Shown here in pieces: positions 21,517-30,531 of a stretch of 42,058 nucleotides of DNA (positions are counted from its first letter, which is position 1; each line of letters opens with the position of its first letter). The notes under the pieces were generated by a model that searched no databases, had not been told where the DNA came from, and saw only the letters and a program-made list of their open reading frames with translations. The stretch lies in NCBI GenBank assembly GCA_018374355.1, contig JAHAFI010000028.1, forward strand, positions 1 through 42,058. Direction: 5' to 3'. The translations under genes were made by a program, and so were the position numbers. The stretch comes from Clostridiales bacterium. Its GTDB lineage: Bacteria; Bacillota; Clostridia; Lachnospirales; Lachnospiraceae.

Positions 21517-21625
21517 TTCGTTCCACCTTTTTTCTTATCCTTTCAATATATGAAACCCCAGCAAAAATCTTGCCGGAACCACGCTTTTTCTGTTTACAAT
21601 TGCCTGTACTTTCAGTACAATATTT

Positions 21626-21658
21626 GTGACTATGAAGGACAGAGTCCTGAATAATTAC
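21626..21658. mobile_element. 33-bp miniature element flanked by an 8-bp duplication
   Basis: The unit runs from GTGACTATGAAGGAC through a three-base centre to GTCCTGAATAATTAC, an imperfect palindrome. It is bordered on both sides by the identical octamer CAATATTT (21,618-21,625 and 21,659-21,666), the signature of transposition. Related copies lie at 29,022, 33,508 and 41,959. This copy sits between spmA and the hexosaminidase gene, within the likely promoter region of the latter. Confidence 0.7.
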
Positions 21659-21693
21659 CAATATTTTTATCATTCTTTAAGGAGGTTTTTACA

Positions 21694-23604
21694 ATGAGCT
21701 ATACACTTTTGGGCACAAAACAGGATATTCAGAAAGTTGAAGAGGGAACTTCCATCCTGTTTCAGGACATCCGCCCGTGCCTGCCTAATGATTCCCTGAA
21801 CATCACCGTTGTTTTTCAGGAAACCAATGAACTTACTATCGTTAAAGAACAGAATGAGGTGCAGATTACCTGCAAAGAACCTGCTCACTATTTCCGTGGG
21901 CTGACATGGGTTCTTCATCATCTGGATGAGGCTGCTGCCCACAAATCCGAAACCGTATATTTTCCTAAGAACGGCTTCATGATGGACTGTTCCAGAAACT
22001 CCGTTTTCACTACGGATAAAATCAAATCCCTGATCCGCACCTTTGCAAAAATGGGTATGAATGAATTGATGCTTTACACCGAAGAAACCTATACCGTTCC
22101 GGAAGAACCTTATTTTGGTATCTACAGAGGACGCTATTCACAGGAAGAGATTCGTGAAATGGATGATTACGCCCAGATTTTCGGCATTGAGCTGATTCCC
22201 TGCATCCAGACTCTCGCTCACCTGAGAAATGCCCTGAAATGGCCTCTGGGCAAAGACATCAAAGACACCCCCGACATTCTCATGGTGGGAGAAGAAAAAG
22301 TTTATACCTTCATCGAAGAGCTGCTTCGTGCCATCAAAAATTCTTTCCGCACCAACCGGGTGCATCTGGGAATGGATGAAGCCATACAGCTTGGACGGGG
22401 AAATTACCTCTCCCAAAACGGATTTACTCCCAGCGCACAGCTTATGGAAACGCACTGCGCCCGCGTCTTTGAAATCTGTCAGCGATTAGGTCTTGACCCC
22501 ATGATCTGGAGTGATATGTATATTACTTCCAACACCGGAAAAGGCTATTATGATATCGACCATACCACAGATACCTCCAACTGGAAAAAGCCGGAGGACG
22601 GTCTGGGAATGGTTTACTGGGATTATTATCATGACGATATCACTGTTTACCGCGACATGTTCCGGGTTCACACAGAGCTTTCTCCGAAACTGAGTTTTGC
22701 TGCCGGTTCTTGGATCTGGAACGGAATCGCCCCAAACTACGGAAGAGCCTTCCGCTGTACCATTCCGGGTCTTCAGGCTGCTCAGGAATACCATGTTCCC
22801 GAAGTTTTCTGCACCTGCTGGATGGACAACGGCGCCGAAACACCGGTAGACACCGTATATCCGGGAATGATCCTGTTTTCCCACCTCTGCTTCCATAAGG
22901 AAACAGACAGACAGGAACTGGTTGAAGAATTCCAAAACATCATCGGCGGCCGTCTGGAAGATTTTTATCAGTTGGATGCTTTTGACTCCCTGTTTGTGGG
23001 CATGGGAAATAACCTCACTGCCGACAATCCCTCCAAATATCTCCTGTTTCAGGATACTCTGCTGGGAATGTTCGACTACCATGTAAAAGATATCGATACC
23101 GCTTCCTACTACAAAGACCTTGCCGGAAAAATGGCAGAATGCCAGAAAACCTCTCCTGCTTACAAAGACCTGTTCCGTTACTATGAACTTCTGGCCATGG
23201 TACTTTCCGAAAAAGCAGGAATGGGTATCCGCATAAAAACTGCTTACGAAAACAAAGATTTATCCACACTGGAACAGATTTCCGGAGAAGTTATCCCCCG
23301 TGTCCTCGATACGCTGTGGGAAATGAAGCTTCTGCGGGAGGAATTATGGCTTCGTGATGCAAAACCCTTCGGCTATGAACTTCTGGATATCAAGCTGGGC
23401 GGCGTCATCACCCGTCTGGAAAGCCATAAACGCAGAATCCGTTCCTATCTGGACGGAAAGGTTTCTGCGCTGGTGGAACTGGAGCAGGAACGTCTTCCTT
23501 ACTTTGCAGTGTCTCAGACACTGAACCACGGAAAAGAAGAATCTCTCAATGAAAATCTCTGGAATAAGATTATCAGCGGATGCGATCTGATTGACTGTGT
23601 ATAA
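21694..23604 (+). CDS. GH20 beta-N-acetylhexosaminidase
   Basis: The 636-residue cytoplasmic protein (no signal peptide) has an N-terminal GH20b-like domain, then a TIM barrel starting near KNGFMMDCSRNSVF. The catalytic pair is Asp228-Glu229 in VHLGMDEA; the Asp positions the substrate acetamido group and the Glu is the acid. Further barrel motifs are MIWSDMY, GMVYWDYYHDD and CTCWMDNGAE. Such enzymes remove terminal GlcNAc or GalNAc from oligosaccharides; an intracellular form suggests processing of imported amino-sugar oligosaccharides from mucin or cell-wall recycling. It is a single gene with an AAGGAGG ribosome site and a strong terminator. Confidence 0.9.
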   Translation: MSYTLLGTKQDIQKVEEGTSILFQDIRPCLPNDSLNITVVFQETNELTIVKEQNEVQITCKEPAHYFRGLTWVLHHLDEAAAHKSETVYFPKNGFMMDCSRNSVFTTDKIKSLIRTFAKMGMNELMLYTEETYTVPEEPYFGIYRGRYSQEEIREMDDYAQIFGIELIPCIQTLAHLRNALKWPLGKDIKDTPDILMVGEEKVYTFIEELLRAIKNSFRTNRVHLGMDEAIQLGRGNYLSQNGFTPSAQLMETHCARVFEICQRLGLDPMIWSDMYITSNTGKGYYDIDHTTDTSNWKKPEDGLGMVYWDYYHDDITVYRDMFRVHTELSPKLSFAAGSWIWNGIAPNYGRAFRCTIPGLQAAQEYHVPEVFCTCWMDNGAETPVDTVYPGMILFSHLCFHKETDRQELVEEFQNIIGGRLEDFYQLDAFDSLFVGMGNNLTADNPSKYLLFQDTLLGMFDYHVKDIDTASYYKDLAGKMAECQKTSPAYKDLFRYYELLAMVLSEKAGMGIRIKTAYENKDLSTLEQISGEVIPRVLDTLWEMKLLREELWLRDAKPFGYELLDIKLGGVITRLESHKRRIRSYLDGKVSALVELEQERLPYFAVSQTLNHGKEESLNENLWNKIISGCDLIDCV

Positions 23605-23608
23605 AGTC

Positions 23609-23654
23609 AAAAAAGGCTGCGGCAGGAAAATTAATTCCTGACACAGCCTTTTTT
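23609..23654. terminator. Bidirectional terminator between convergent genes
   Basis: AAAAAAGGCTG (23,609-23,619) pairs with CAGCCTTTTTT (23,644-23,654) around an inner GCAGGAA/TTCCTG stem. It serves the hexosaminidase on one side and the YitT gene on the other. Confidence 0.8.
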
Positions 23655-24532
23655 CAGATTTTAAATCCTTCTCCTAACACCTCATTGGACTCCAGAATAA
23701 TGATAAAAGATTTGGGATCTACTTCTTTTATCGCCTTTTGAAGACTGTACATCTGCTTATTGTTGCAGGCGCACATCACCACCTGTTTTTCCTCCTGTCG
23801 ATAGCCGCCCTGTCCTTTCAGAATTGTAGAACCTCTCTGGCTGCAGGCATCGATGGTTTCCGTCACCTCTTTCCCCTTCTCCGTCACGATCAGCGCCAGC
23901 TTTCCGGCATCAATTCCGTACATCACCTTGTCAACCACCATGGACAGAAGATATGCCACGATCAGTCCGTAAATCACTCCGTCCACATCTCTGAACACCA
24001 GTCCTCCCAGCAGAATAATCACAAAATCCATGACAAATGCAATTTTTCCCAGAGACAGGTACGGCTTCCATGCTTTCACAGCCATGATAATGAAGTCTGC
24101 ACCGCCCGTAGATGAATTTTTCATATAAATCATTGCGTAGCCAAGACCTTCAAAAATACCGGTGCAGATTGCAGCCAGCAGCCTGCTTCCTCCGTAAACC
24201 GGAAGAAGAGGCGCCAGATAGTCGATCATCAGTGAGGAAATCACCATGCATCGGAGAGAGCGGAATAAAAATTTTCTTCCCAGCATCCGGTAACACAGAA
24301 GCGTTACGGGGATATTCAGCAAAATTGTGGTCATACCGATCGGCAGATGAAACAGTCGGTACAGTATAAGAGAGATACCGGAAAATCCTGTCAGCGGAAA
24401 ATTTGCATTCACGGCAAAGTTATAGATTCCGATGGCAATCAGAAAACTGCCCAGAATCTCGGTTGCCAGCTCCATAAAGCCTTCTCTTACATCCATTCTT
24501 TTAACTCTTACTGCTTCCATTTTTTCTCCCAT
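23654..24532 (-). CDS. YitT family membrane protein (DUF161/DUF2179)
   Basis: The protein has 292 residues. It has about five or six membrane helices, including LATEILGSFLIAIGIYNFAV, MTTILLNIPVTLLCYRM, FVMDFVIILLGGLVF and GLIVAYLLSMVVDKVM, with the typical NSSTGGADFI motif between them. A C-terminal cytoplasmic DUF2179 domain (ALIVTEKGKEVTETI ... STILKGQGGY) follows. YitT proteins are widespread in Firmicutes; the transported substrate, if any, is unknown. It reads in the same direction as the rsmI block but starts 36 bases beyond the rsmI stop, so it may be the last gene of that transcript. Confidence 0.85.
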   Translation of the reverse strand: MGEKMEAVRVKRMDVREGFMELATEILGSFLIAIGIYNFAVNANFPLTGFSGISLILYRLFHLPIGMTTILLNIPVTLLCYRMLGRKFLFRSLRCMVISSLMIDYLAPLLPVYGGSRLLAAICTGIFEGLGYAMIYMKNSSTGGADFIIMAVKAWKPYLSLGKIAFVMDFVIILLGGLVFRDVDGVIYGLIVAYLLSMVVDKVMYGIDAGKLALIVTEKGKEVTETIDACSQRGSTILKGQGGYRQEEKQVVMCACNNKQMYSLQKAIKEVDPKSFIIILESNEVLGEGFKI

Positions 24533-24567
24533 TTTTCTGCCCTCTTATTCTCTGAACCGTTCTCCGG

Positions 24568-25407
24568 TTAACCTAATAGCTGCTGATAAATCTCTCTTTT
24601 AGAAACACCTCTGTCTTTCGCCACCATTTTCATCGCATCTTTTCTGGGTATTCCCTGACTTTCATAAATCTCCATATGCTCTTCCAAAGTCATGGATTCC
24701 CATTCCTTCTGCTTTTCTGCCTCCATTTCCTTCCTGCTTCTGCCTTCCATAACAATCACGCACTCTCCCCGGGGAGCCTCTTCCTTATAATGGGCCAGCG
24801 CCTCTGAAAGTGTCGTTACAAATGCCGTTTCATGTTTCTTCGTCAGTTCCCGGCAAATCGTCACTCTTCGCTCTCCCAGCGTCTGATACAGCTCTTCCAA
24901 AGTCTTTATCAGACGGTGGGGCGCCTCATATAGGATGGTCGTCCTTGTTTCCTCCTTCAGTTCCTCCAAAACCGCCTGCTTCTCCTTCTTATCTGCAGGC
25001 AGAAATGCTTCAAATGCAAATCTTCTCGTGGAAAGCCCGGAAATTGTCAGCGCTGTAATGCAGGCTGCCGGACCCGGAAGGGAGGTTACCGGAATCCCGG
25101 CTTCCTGACACATAGCCACCAGCTCCTCCCCCGGATCAGAGATTCCCGGTGTCCCCGCATCCGTAATCAAAGCAATCTGCTGCCCCTGCTGCATCAGCTC
25201 TGTCAAATATTTTCCCTTTTCTATCTTATTATACTCGTGATAGCTGGTCATGGGCGTCTTGATTTCAAAATGATTCAAGAGTTTGATACTGTTTCTGGTA
25301 TCCTCCGCCGCAATCAAATCCGCTTCCTTTAAAATTCTCAGCACCCGGAAGGTAATATCCTCCAGATTCCCGATGGGTGTTGCACATAAATACAGCTTTC
25401 CGCTCAT
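24568..25407 (-). CDS. rsmI: 16S rRNA 2'-O-ribose C1402 methyltransferase
   Basis: The 279-residue protein starts MSGKLYLCATPIGNLEDITF and has AAEDTRNSIKLLNHF, ALITDAGTPGISDPGEELV and SLPGPAACITAL, the classical RsmI signatures of the SAM-dependent tetrapyrrole-methylase fold. It methylates the ribose of C1402 of 16S rRNA, tuning decoding-centre fidelity. A C-terminal helical extension (ESQGIPRKDAMKMVAKDRG) is typical for Firmicutes. The ribosome site is CAGGAGG. It follows trmN6 in the same direction with a hairpin in between, the expected order for this chromosomal block. Confidence 0.93.
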   Translation of the reverse strand: MSGKLYLCATPIGNLEDITFRVLRILKEADLIAAEDTRNSIKLLNHFEIKTPMTSYHEYNKIEKGKYLTELMQQGQQIALITDAGTPGISDPGEELVAMCQEAGIPVTSLPGPAACITALTISGLSTRRFAFEAFLPADKKEKQAVLEELKEETRTTILYEAPHRLIKTLEELYQTLGERRVTICRELTKKHETAFVTTLSEALAHYKEEAPRGECVIVMEGRSRKEMEAEKQKEWESMTLEEHMEIYESQGIPRKDAMKMVAKDRGVSKREIYQQLLG

Positions 25408-25477
25408 AACTGCCTCCTGCTTAAACTCAAGTACGCCTCTTCAATCTGCTGTCGGAGGCTTTATCTTTCTCACAGAC

Positions 25478-25510
25478 AAAAAGCCCCCTGCCGCACGGCA
25501 AAAGGACTTT
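25478..25510 (-). terminator. Terminator or attenuator between trmN6 and rsmI
   Basis: On the minus strand TTGCCG pairs with CGGCA, extended by AGTCC against GGGGCT, and is followed by TTTTTG. It lies immediately after the trmN6 stop, so rsmI is probably expressed partly by read-through or from its own promoter. Confidence 0.55.
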
Positions 25511-25517
25511 GACTGCT

Positions 25518-26258
25518 TTATCTTCCATCTCCATAAATGTCCCGGATCTCCTGCGTGTACACTCCCGGTTTTTCATACACGATCAGCGGTTTTTCCACGG
25601 TAATCCTTGCATTTCCACCGAGAAGACCTTCAATCAGCACCATATTGGGTTCCTTATCCACATAGGGGTATACCAGACGCATCCTTTTGGGTTCCAGTTT
25701 ATATTTCATCATCAATCCCATGATTTCCGCCAGACGAAACGGCCGATGTACCATATAGAACCGTCCTCTGGGTTCCAACACGCTGGCCGCCTGAGAAATC
25801 ACATCCTCCAGAGTGCACAGCACCTCATGCCGCGCAATCGCTTTCGGAAGATGGGGATTGGTCAGACCGTGGTTTCCTGTCATATAAGGGGGATTACAGG
25901 TAACCACGGAAAAAGAAGCCTTCCCGAATATGGATGCTGCTTCCCTGATATCTCCGGTTTTGATCGTCACTGCATCTTCCAGATGATTATAAGCTACGCT
26001 GCGTCCCGCCATTTCGGCGCTTCTTTCCTGAATCTCCAGCCCGGTGAAATGTTCGCCCGGGGTCTTAGCCTTTAAAAGAATCGGAATAATCCCTGTGCCC
26101 GTACCCATATCCAGTACCCGCTCTCCCGGTTTCACTTTCGCAAACCCGGAAAGCAGCACCGCATCAATGCCGTAACAAAAGTCCTGGGTATTCTGAATGA
26201 TATAATATCCATTCTGCAGGTCATCCAGACGCTCATGCTCTTTTAGTTCAACCGTCAT
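25518..26258 (-). CDS. trmN6: tRNA1(Val) adenine-37 N6-methyltransferase family (TrmN6/YabB)
   Basis: This is a class I SAM methyltransferase of 246 residues. Motif I is VLDMGTGTGIIPILL and the catalytic motif IV is VTCNPPYM, the NPPY form of amino-group methylases. Family features include YYIIQNTQDFCYGIDAVLL at the start and GRFYMVHRPFRLAEIM near the end. E. coli YfiC modifies A37 of tRNA(Val); the Firmicutes YabB proteins are annotated likewise, although the target is less certain. The gene lies between ricT and rsmI, as yabB does in Bacillus subtilis; the yabA and yazA genes of that order are absent here. Confidence 0.88.
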   Translation of the reverse strand: MTVELKEHERLDDLQNGYYIIQNTQDFCYGIDAVLLSGFAKVKPGERVLDMGTGTGIIPILLKAKTPGEHFTGLEIQERSAEMAGRSVAYNHLEDAVTIKTGDIREAASIFGKASFSVVTCNPPYMTGNHGLTNPHLPKAIARHEVLCTLEDVISQAASVLEPRGRFYMVHRPFRLAEIMGLMMKYKLEPKRMRLVYPYVDKEPNMVLIEGLLGGNARITVEKPLIVYEKPGVYTQEIRDIYGDGR

Positions 26259-26285
26259 CTCAGATGCATTCCCTTCTACTCTTTC

Positions 26286-27170
26286 TTATTTCTCTTTTTC
26301 CAGCTTTTCCAGTTCTTTCATTTCTTCTTTGGAAAGCTTTACCTTATCTTTTTTATGTTTCGGACGGAATTTCAGCTCGTCCACCTTGTACTCCCGAATC
26401 TCCTTCTCATCATTGATGTCAACGATCACCTTCACCTGCTGGCGAAGTACGCTTACACTCTGGACTTCTCCCTTGATTCCATCGGGAGTCATCACAGTGT
26501 CGCCTGTATTCGGAAGCTTTTTATTCAGATACTCGTAGGTTTCCTGTTCATTTTTCAGACAGCACATCAGCCGTCCGCACACACCGGAAATCTTGGTTGG
26601 ATTCAGAGAAAGATTCTGCTCCTTTGCCATCTTAATGGAAACCGGCGCAAATTCCGAAAGATAGGTATGGCAGCAAAGAGGTCTTCCGCAGATTCCCATA
26701 CCTCCCAGAATCTTTGTCTCATCTCTCACACCTATCTGGCGCAGTTCAATCCTCGTCTTAAACACTGCCGCCAGATCTTTTACCAGATCACGGAAATCAA
26801 TCCTTCCGTCAGCAGTAAAATAAAACAGTACTTTATTATTATCAAATGTGTATTCCACATCGATCAGCTTCATATCCAGCTCGTGAGCACGGATTTTTTT
26901 CAGACAAACCTTATATGCTTCCTTCTCTTTCTTTCGGTTGCTCTCTTCTCTCGCATCATCCTTCTGGGTGGAAATGCGGATCACATCCTTTAGCGGCTGG
27001 ATCACTTCCTGATCCTCCACCTCTTTCGGCCCCAGAACCACCGTGCCGTACTCCACGCCTCTGGCCGTTTCAACAATTACATGGTCTCCCGGTTTCACCT
27101 GAAAGCTCTTTGGGTTGAAATAATATATTTTGCCTACGTTCCGAAACCGGACTCCAATAATTTTTACCAT
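26286..27170 (-). CDS. ricT: PSP1-domain protein RicT (YaaT)
   Basis: The protein has 294 residues. The PSP1 core reads VKIIGVRFRNVGKIYYF, ETARGVEYGTVVLG and VLFYFTADGRIDFRDLVKDL. A Cys cluster (GGMGICGRPLCC ... GVCGRLMCCLKNE) matches the residues that bind Fe-S clusters in the RicAFT complex of B. subtilis. RicT helps direct RNase Y to mature transcripts and is also needed for sporulation and biofilm formation. The C-terminus is Lys/Glu-rich. The start ATG is one base after the holB stop (ribosome site AGGGAG), so the two genes are translated together, the conserved arrangement. Confidence 0.92.
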   Translation of the reverse strand: MVKIIGVRFRNVGKIYYFNPKSFQVKPGDHVIVETARGVEYGTVVLGPKEVEDQEVIQPLKDVIRISTQKDDAREESNRKKEKEAYKVCLKKIRAHELDMKLIDVEYTFDNNKVLFYFTADGRIDFRDLVKDLAAVFKTRIELRQIGVRDETKILGGMGICGRPLCCHTYLSEFAPVSIKMAKEQNLSLNPTKISGVCGRLMCCLKNEQETYEYLNKKLPNTGDTVMTPDGIKGEVQSVSVLRQQVKVIVDINDEKEIREYKVDELKFRPKHKKDKVKLSKEEMKELEKLEKEK

Positions 27171-27171
27171 T

Positions 27172-28161
27172 CTAATTCTCCCTGATTGTCAGGAACAGCA
27201 ATTCCATTACCAAATCAAAGTTTACGTTTGAACGCAAACGCTCCTTTGCCTTCTCCACAGCATCAATCATCGTTTCAATGCCTTCATAAGAACTCTGCCT
27301 TGCCCGTTCCTTAATATAATTCAACTGGTTCTTAAACACCAGCCCATCCACTTCCTTCGTGGCCTTAAAAAATAAAACGTCTCTGAACCACATAATAAAC
27401 AAATCCAGATAATCATAAATACCCTGTTTATCCGTGGACAGCGCTTTCACCATCTCTACCAGCTCAAACAGCTCCAGTTCCCTGCTCTTTTTCAAAATCC
27501 TGAGCGCCTGATCCGTCATCACGCTGAAGTCTTCCGATTCAGCCATCTGTTTGGCTTTTCCCACATTTCCCTGTGAAAATGAAGCGTCCATCTGCGCCTG
27601 ATAATCCGGCAGATGAAGTCTTTCCATCAGATACTCCTTCACCATACTTTCCTTCACCGGACGAAGACTCAGCTTCACGCAGCGGGAGGATATGGTTGGC
27701 AGCAATGCATCCATATTGCTTGTGAGAAGCAGGATGATCGCATAAGCCGGAGGTTCCTCTATTGTTTTTAAAAGTGCATTCTGTGCCTGAAGGGTCAGTT
27801 TTTCCGCCTCATTCACAATATAAATCTTGTAAGAACTGCAGTAAGGTTTGATCGATACATCCTCGATCAACTGCGTCCTGATATCTTCAATCCCTATGGA
27901 ATTCGGTTTTTCATGGGTAATATGAATAATATCCGGATGATTTTTGCTCATCGCCTTCTTACAGGAGCTGCAGTCCAGACAGGGATCGATTCCCTTTCTT
28001 TCGCACTGCAAAGTCATAGCAAATGTGGTTGCCAGTAATTTTTTGCCGGAACCCGTCTCACCGCTGAAGATATATGCGTGTGATACCTTGCCTGACTCAA
28101 TTGCTTTCTGTAAATGTCTGATTATCTCTTTGTGACCAACTATTTCTTCAAAGCCCGGCAT
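27172..28161 (-). CDS. holB: DNA polymerase III delta-prime subunit
   Basis: The start chosen is ATG 28161 (MPGFEEIVGHKEI) after AGGAGGTGG; the GTG three codons earlier overlaps that ribosome site. The 329 residues contain Walker A GETGSGKK, the four-Cys zinc module (CERKGIDPCLDCSSCKK), the sensor strand IYIVNEAEKLT, ALLKTIEEPP and the SRC motif in TISSRCVKLSL. It is part of the clamp loader that places the sliding clamp on DNA. Delta-prime commonly has a degenerate ATPase site, and here the P-loop ends GKKL rather than GKT/S, in line with that. Confidence 0.93.
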   Translation of the reverse strand: MPGFEEIVGHKEIIRHLQKAIESGKVSHAYIFSGETGSGKKLLATTFAMTLQCERKGIDPCLDCSSCKKAMSKNHPDIIHITHEKPNSIGIEDIRTQLIEDVSIKPYCSSYKIYIVNEAEKLTLQAQNALLKTIEEPPAYAIILLLTSNMDALLPTISSRCVKLSLRPVKESMVKEYLMERLHLPDYQAQMDASFSQGNVGKAKQMAESEDFSVMTDQALRILKKSRELELFELVEMVKALSTDKQGIYDYLDLFIMWFRDVLFFKATKEVDGLVFKNQLNYIKERARQSSYEGIETMIDAVEKAKERLRSNVNFDLVMELLFLTIREN

Positions 28162-28195
28162 ACTAACCACCTCCTGTTTTTAATAACTATTTTGA

Positions 28196-28777
28196 TTATA
28201 ACATACCTCTCAGATATTTTTCAATGTCCGACAGACAAGTATTGAAATCCATATTCTGAAAACGATGGGAGATTCCGGCAGCTTTGATGTTTGCTTCGGC
28301 AAAATCCTGACTGTCTGCAAGAAATCTCCGGCACATTTCCTCATATTTGGGAACTTCCTGGGTTTCTTCTCTGGCAATGGCCCGTTTCAGGCGCTCCCCG
28401 TCCTCCACCTCGATATAAATCGGACAGAGAATTTCATCACCGTAATATTCCTTCAGTTTTTCATAGGATTCCAGAGTACCGATTCCCAGATAATTATGCT
28501 TTTCCAGATTCATATTATCCGCCGTAAAATATCTCCACAGTCCATAAACCGTTTCATATCCCCGGTCCTCGATAATTTTCCCCTCTGCTTTAAGCTTCTG
28601 AAACGCTGCTTCATTTACAAAATAATATTCCTGTCCATCCTTCTCCCCATCCCGAATGGGACGCGTGGTGTAAATGATCAGCCTGCGAAGATCAAGCCTG
28701 GGATTTTCCAGCATTCTCTGATAAACCGTATCTTTTCCCGAGGCGCTTTTTCCCATGATATAAAATAGTTTTCCCAT
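28196..28777 (-). CDS. Guanylate kinase-like protein
   Basis: The protein has 193 residues. The P-loop is GKSASGKDTV and the GMP-binding part is recognisable as YTTRPIRDGEKDGQEYYF, followed by KIIEDRGYETVYG, as in guanylate kinases. True Gmk has GPSGxGKST and a conserved SxTTRxxR; here the loop carries Asp after Lys. This diverged form is common in Lachnospiraceae directly upstream of holB, in addition to a canonical gmk elsewhere. The substrate may be GMP or another nucleotide. The next gene, holB, starts 34 bases downstream. The ribosome site (AGGAAGAG) is rather distant. Confidence 0.8.
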   Translation of the reverse strand: MGKLFYIMGKSASGKDTVYQRMLENPRLDLRRLIIYTTRPIRDGEKDGQEYYFVNEAAFQKLKAEGKIIEDRGYETVYGLWRYFTADNMNLEKHNYLGIGTLESYEKLKEYYGDEILCPIYIEVEDGERLKRAIAREETQEVPKYEEMCRRFLADSQDFAEANIKAAGISHRFQNMDFNTCLSDIEKYLRGML

Positions 28778-29021
28778 TTATTTACATTCTCTTCCTGTTT
28801 TTTTAGTTAAAGCCTGGTTTAGAATCGCTTAATAACTTTCTGTTTTCTTTAATCTTTCTTCAGAAAACCTTTATTCCTTCTCCACACTCTGTACACAAAG
28901 CTGGTTTATACTTACAGTATCAAATCAAAGAGGACGGCGGCTGCGTAGTACAGTAAGCCAGAGATTTTCGCGTGGCTGTTGGACCTCGACAAACAACAAT
29001 TTACATTTACATAGATTTTTC
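28778..29021. other. Intergenic region without visible gene
   Basis: Between the kinase start and the miniature element I see no reading frame with a ribosome site. The leftward transcript of the kinase-holB block probably begins here, but no convincing -35/-10 pair was found. Confidence 0.3.
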
Positions 29022-29165
29022 GTAACTGTTCAGAAGGTCACTGTCCCGCGAGGTGTTGACTTGCATTTGCAAGGCAATCCCGAGACATACGGGCGCCAAA
29101 CTGCATGAAATGCAGTTTGTGTGCATGCATTCGTGACTATGAAGGACATGGTCCTGAATAGTTAC
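29022..29165. mobile_element. 144-bp miniature transposable element with TIRs and 8-bp duplication
   Basis: The left end GTAACTGTTCAG and the right end CTGAATAGTTAC are inverted copies with one mismatch. The octamer GATTTTTC stands immediately outside both ends (29,014-29,021 and 29,166-29,173). The interior includes a hairpin (CTGCATGAAATGCAG) and the same palindromic unit that stands alone at 21,626 and 33,508. No coding capacity exists. GTAA ends with 8-bp duplications are the hallmark of the IS66 family, so a non-autonomous IS66 derivative is the best reading. Confidence 0.75.
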
Positions 29166-29233
29166 GATTTTTCATACCGCCGGGTCGGAATATTCTGTCC
29201 CGGCCCCTCCTTTTTTAGCCTGTTCAGCCTTTT

Positions 29234-30274
29234 TTATCCCAGATATGCCTTTAAAAGTTCAAATGTATTTTCCATACCTTTGATATGGCTGCGCTCATAT
29301 CCGTGAGAAGCATAAACCCCCGAACCAATCAGACCATGTCGGCAGTCATATCCCGCACGAAGCGTTGCCTCCGCATCCGAACCGTAATATGGGTAAACAT
29401 CCACCGCAAAATCCAGCCCCGCTGATTTCGCAGCATTCACAAGCCCGGTCACCACATCATAATGATACGGTCCCCCGGAGTCCTTTGCACAGATGGATAC
29501 CTGTGTTTCACTGCATCCCAATCCTTCTCCGACACAGCCCATATCCACAGAAAGAATTTCCGTCACATCCGCAGGCACAGACGCTGATCCGCCGTGTCCC
29601 ACTTCCTCAAATACCGTAATATGCTGGTAAATCTTTCTGTCCGTTTTCACACCATTGTCTTTCAAATATTTTGCATATCCCAGCAAAATGCCCACACTCA
29701 GCTTATCATCAAGAAAACGGCTCTTGATGTAGCCGGATTTTGTAACAACCGTACGGGGATCAAAGCAGACGATATCCCCGGGCATGATTCCCAGCCCCAG
29801 AACCTCCTCCTTAGTACTGACCATCTCATCCAGCACTACTTCCATCACATCATAAGAACGGGAAGTGCTGCTGTAATCCCCATTTACATGAACGGAAGCA
29901 TTCTTCATCTGAAAGGTTCCGTCATAGATTTTTCCATCACGGGTATAGACACGGCAGTTTTCCGCTTCCGCATTATTTGCATTCATTCCTCCAAGCGGAG
30001 TCAGCTTCAGTCTTCCGTTCCCGCTGATTTCGCACACCATAGCGCCCAGCGTATCGAGATGGGCCTCCAAAAGAATTCCCCCTTCCGACGGTTCCTCTTT
30101 CCCTTCACTGACGCATACCAGCACTCCTCCCTTTTGGGTAAGCTGCGGTTCATATCCCGATTTTTTGTATTCCTCCATCACATATTGGGCTGCCTGCGCT
30201 GTAAATCCGGTGGGACTGTCAATTGCCAGTATATTTTTTGTCTGTTCTACCATGTAAGTAATCATATCACTCAT
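29234..30274 (-). CDS. M42 family metallo-aminopeptidase
   Basis: The 346-residue protein has the co-catalytic dinuclear-metal residues of the M42 (FrvX/PepA-type) family: His in LLEAHLDTLGA, Asp in SRFLDDKLSVG, the Glu pair in VFEEVGHGGS, Asp in LSVDMGCVG and His in YASHGYERSH. These enzymes form large dodecameric cytosolic shells that trim N-terminal residues from peptides; they may also act as deblocking peptidases or, less often, cellulase-related proteins. The start is at ATG 30274 after TGGAGAAAA. It is monocistronic, and no clear terminator lies between its stop and the miniature element. Confidence 0.9.
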   Translation of the reverse strand: MSDMITYMVEQTKNILAIDSPTGFTAQAAQYVMEEYKKSGYEPQLTQKGGVLVCVSEGKEEPSEGGILLEAHLDTLGAMVCEISGNGRLKLTPLGGMNANNAEAENCRVYTRDGKIYDGTFQMKNASVHVNGDYSSTSRSYDVMEVVLDEMVSTKEEVLGLGIMPGDIVCFDPRTVVTKSGYIKSRFLDDKLSVGILLGYAKYLKDNGVKTDRKIYQHITVFEEVGHGGSASVPADVTEILSVDMGCVGEGLGCSETQVSICAKDSGGPYHYDVVTGLVNAAKSAGLDFAVDVYPYYGSDAEATLRAGYDCRHGLIGSGVYASHGYERSHIKGMENTFELLKAYLG

Positions 30275-30531
30275 ATTTTCTCCATTCTGCCGTTTGAGCG
30301 GCGGGTATTATCTCTTTAACTGTAACGCTTACAACTTCTTTATCATATCAAATCTGCCATAAATAGTCAAAGACCGATGCAGTCACCAAATGCAGGTCAC
30401 ATCCCCCAGAATAGCAGATGGCTGAATCGTAACAATCACTTAGCCTGCCGCTCGCAACAGTATAGCATACAGGAAAAAAACATGGTAATATAAAAGAGTG
30501 CAATTAACCGAAAATGAAAGAGGTGTAAGTT

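Noticed and set aside
25509..26075. 188-codon plus-strand frame opposite trmN6
   Set aside because: It is rich in His/Phe/Arg with no domain, as expected of a frame shadowing a real gene.
28265..28768. 167-codon plus-strand frame opposite the guanylate kinase-like gene
   Set aside because: It has no ribosome site or family resemblance and is antisense to a well-supported gene.
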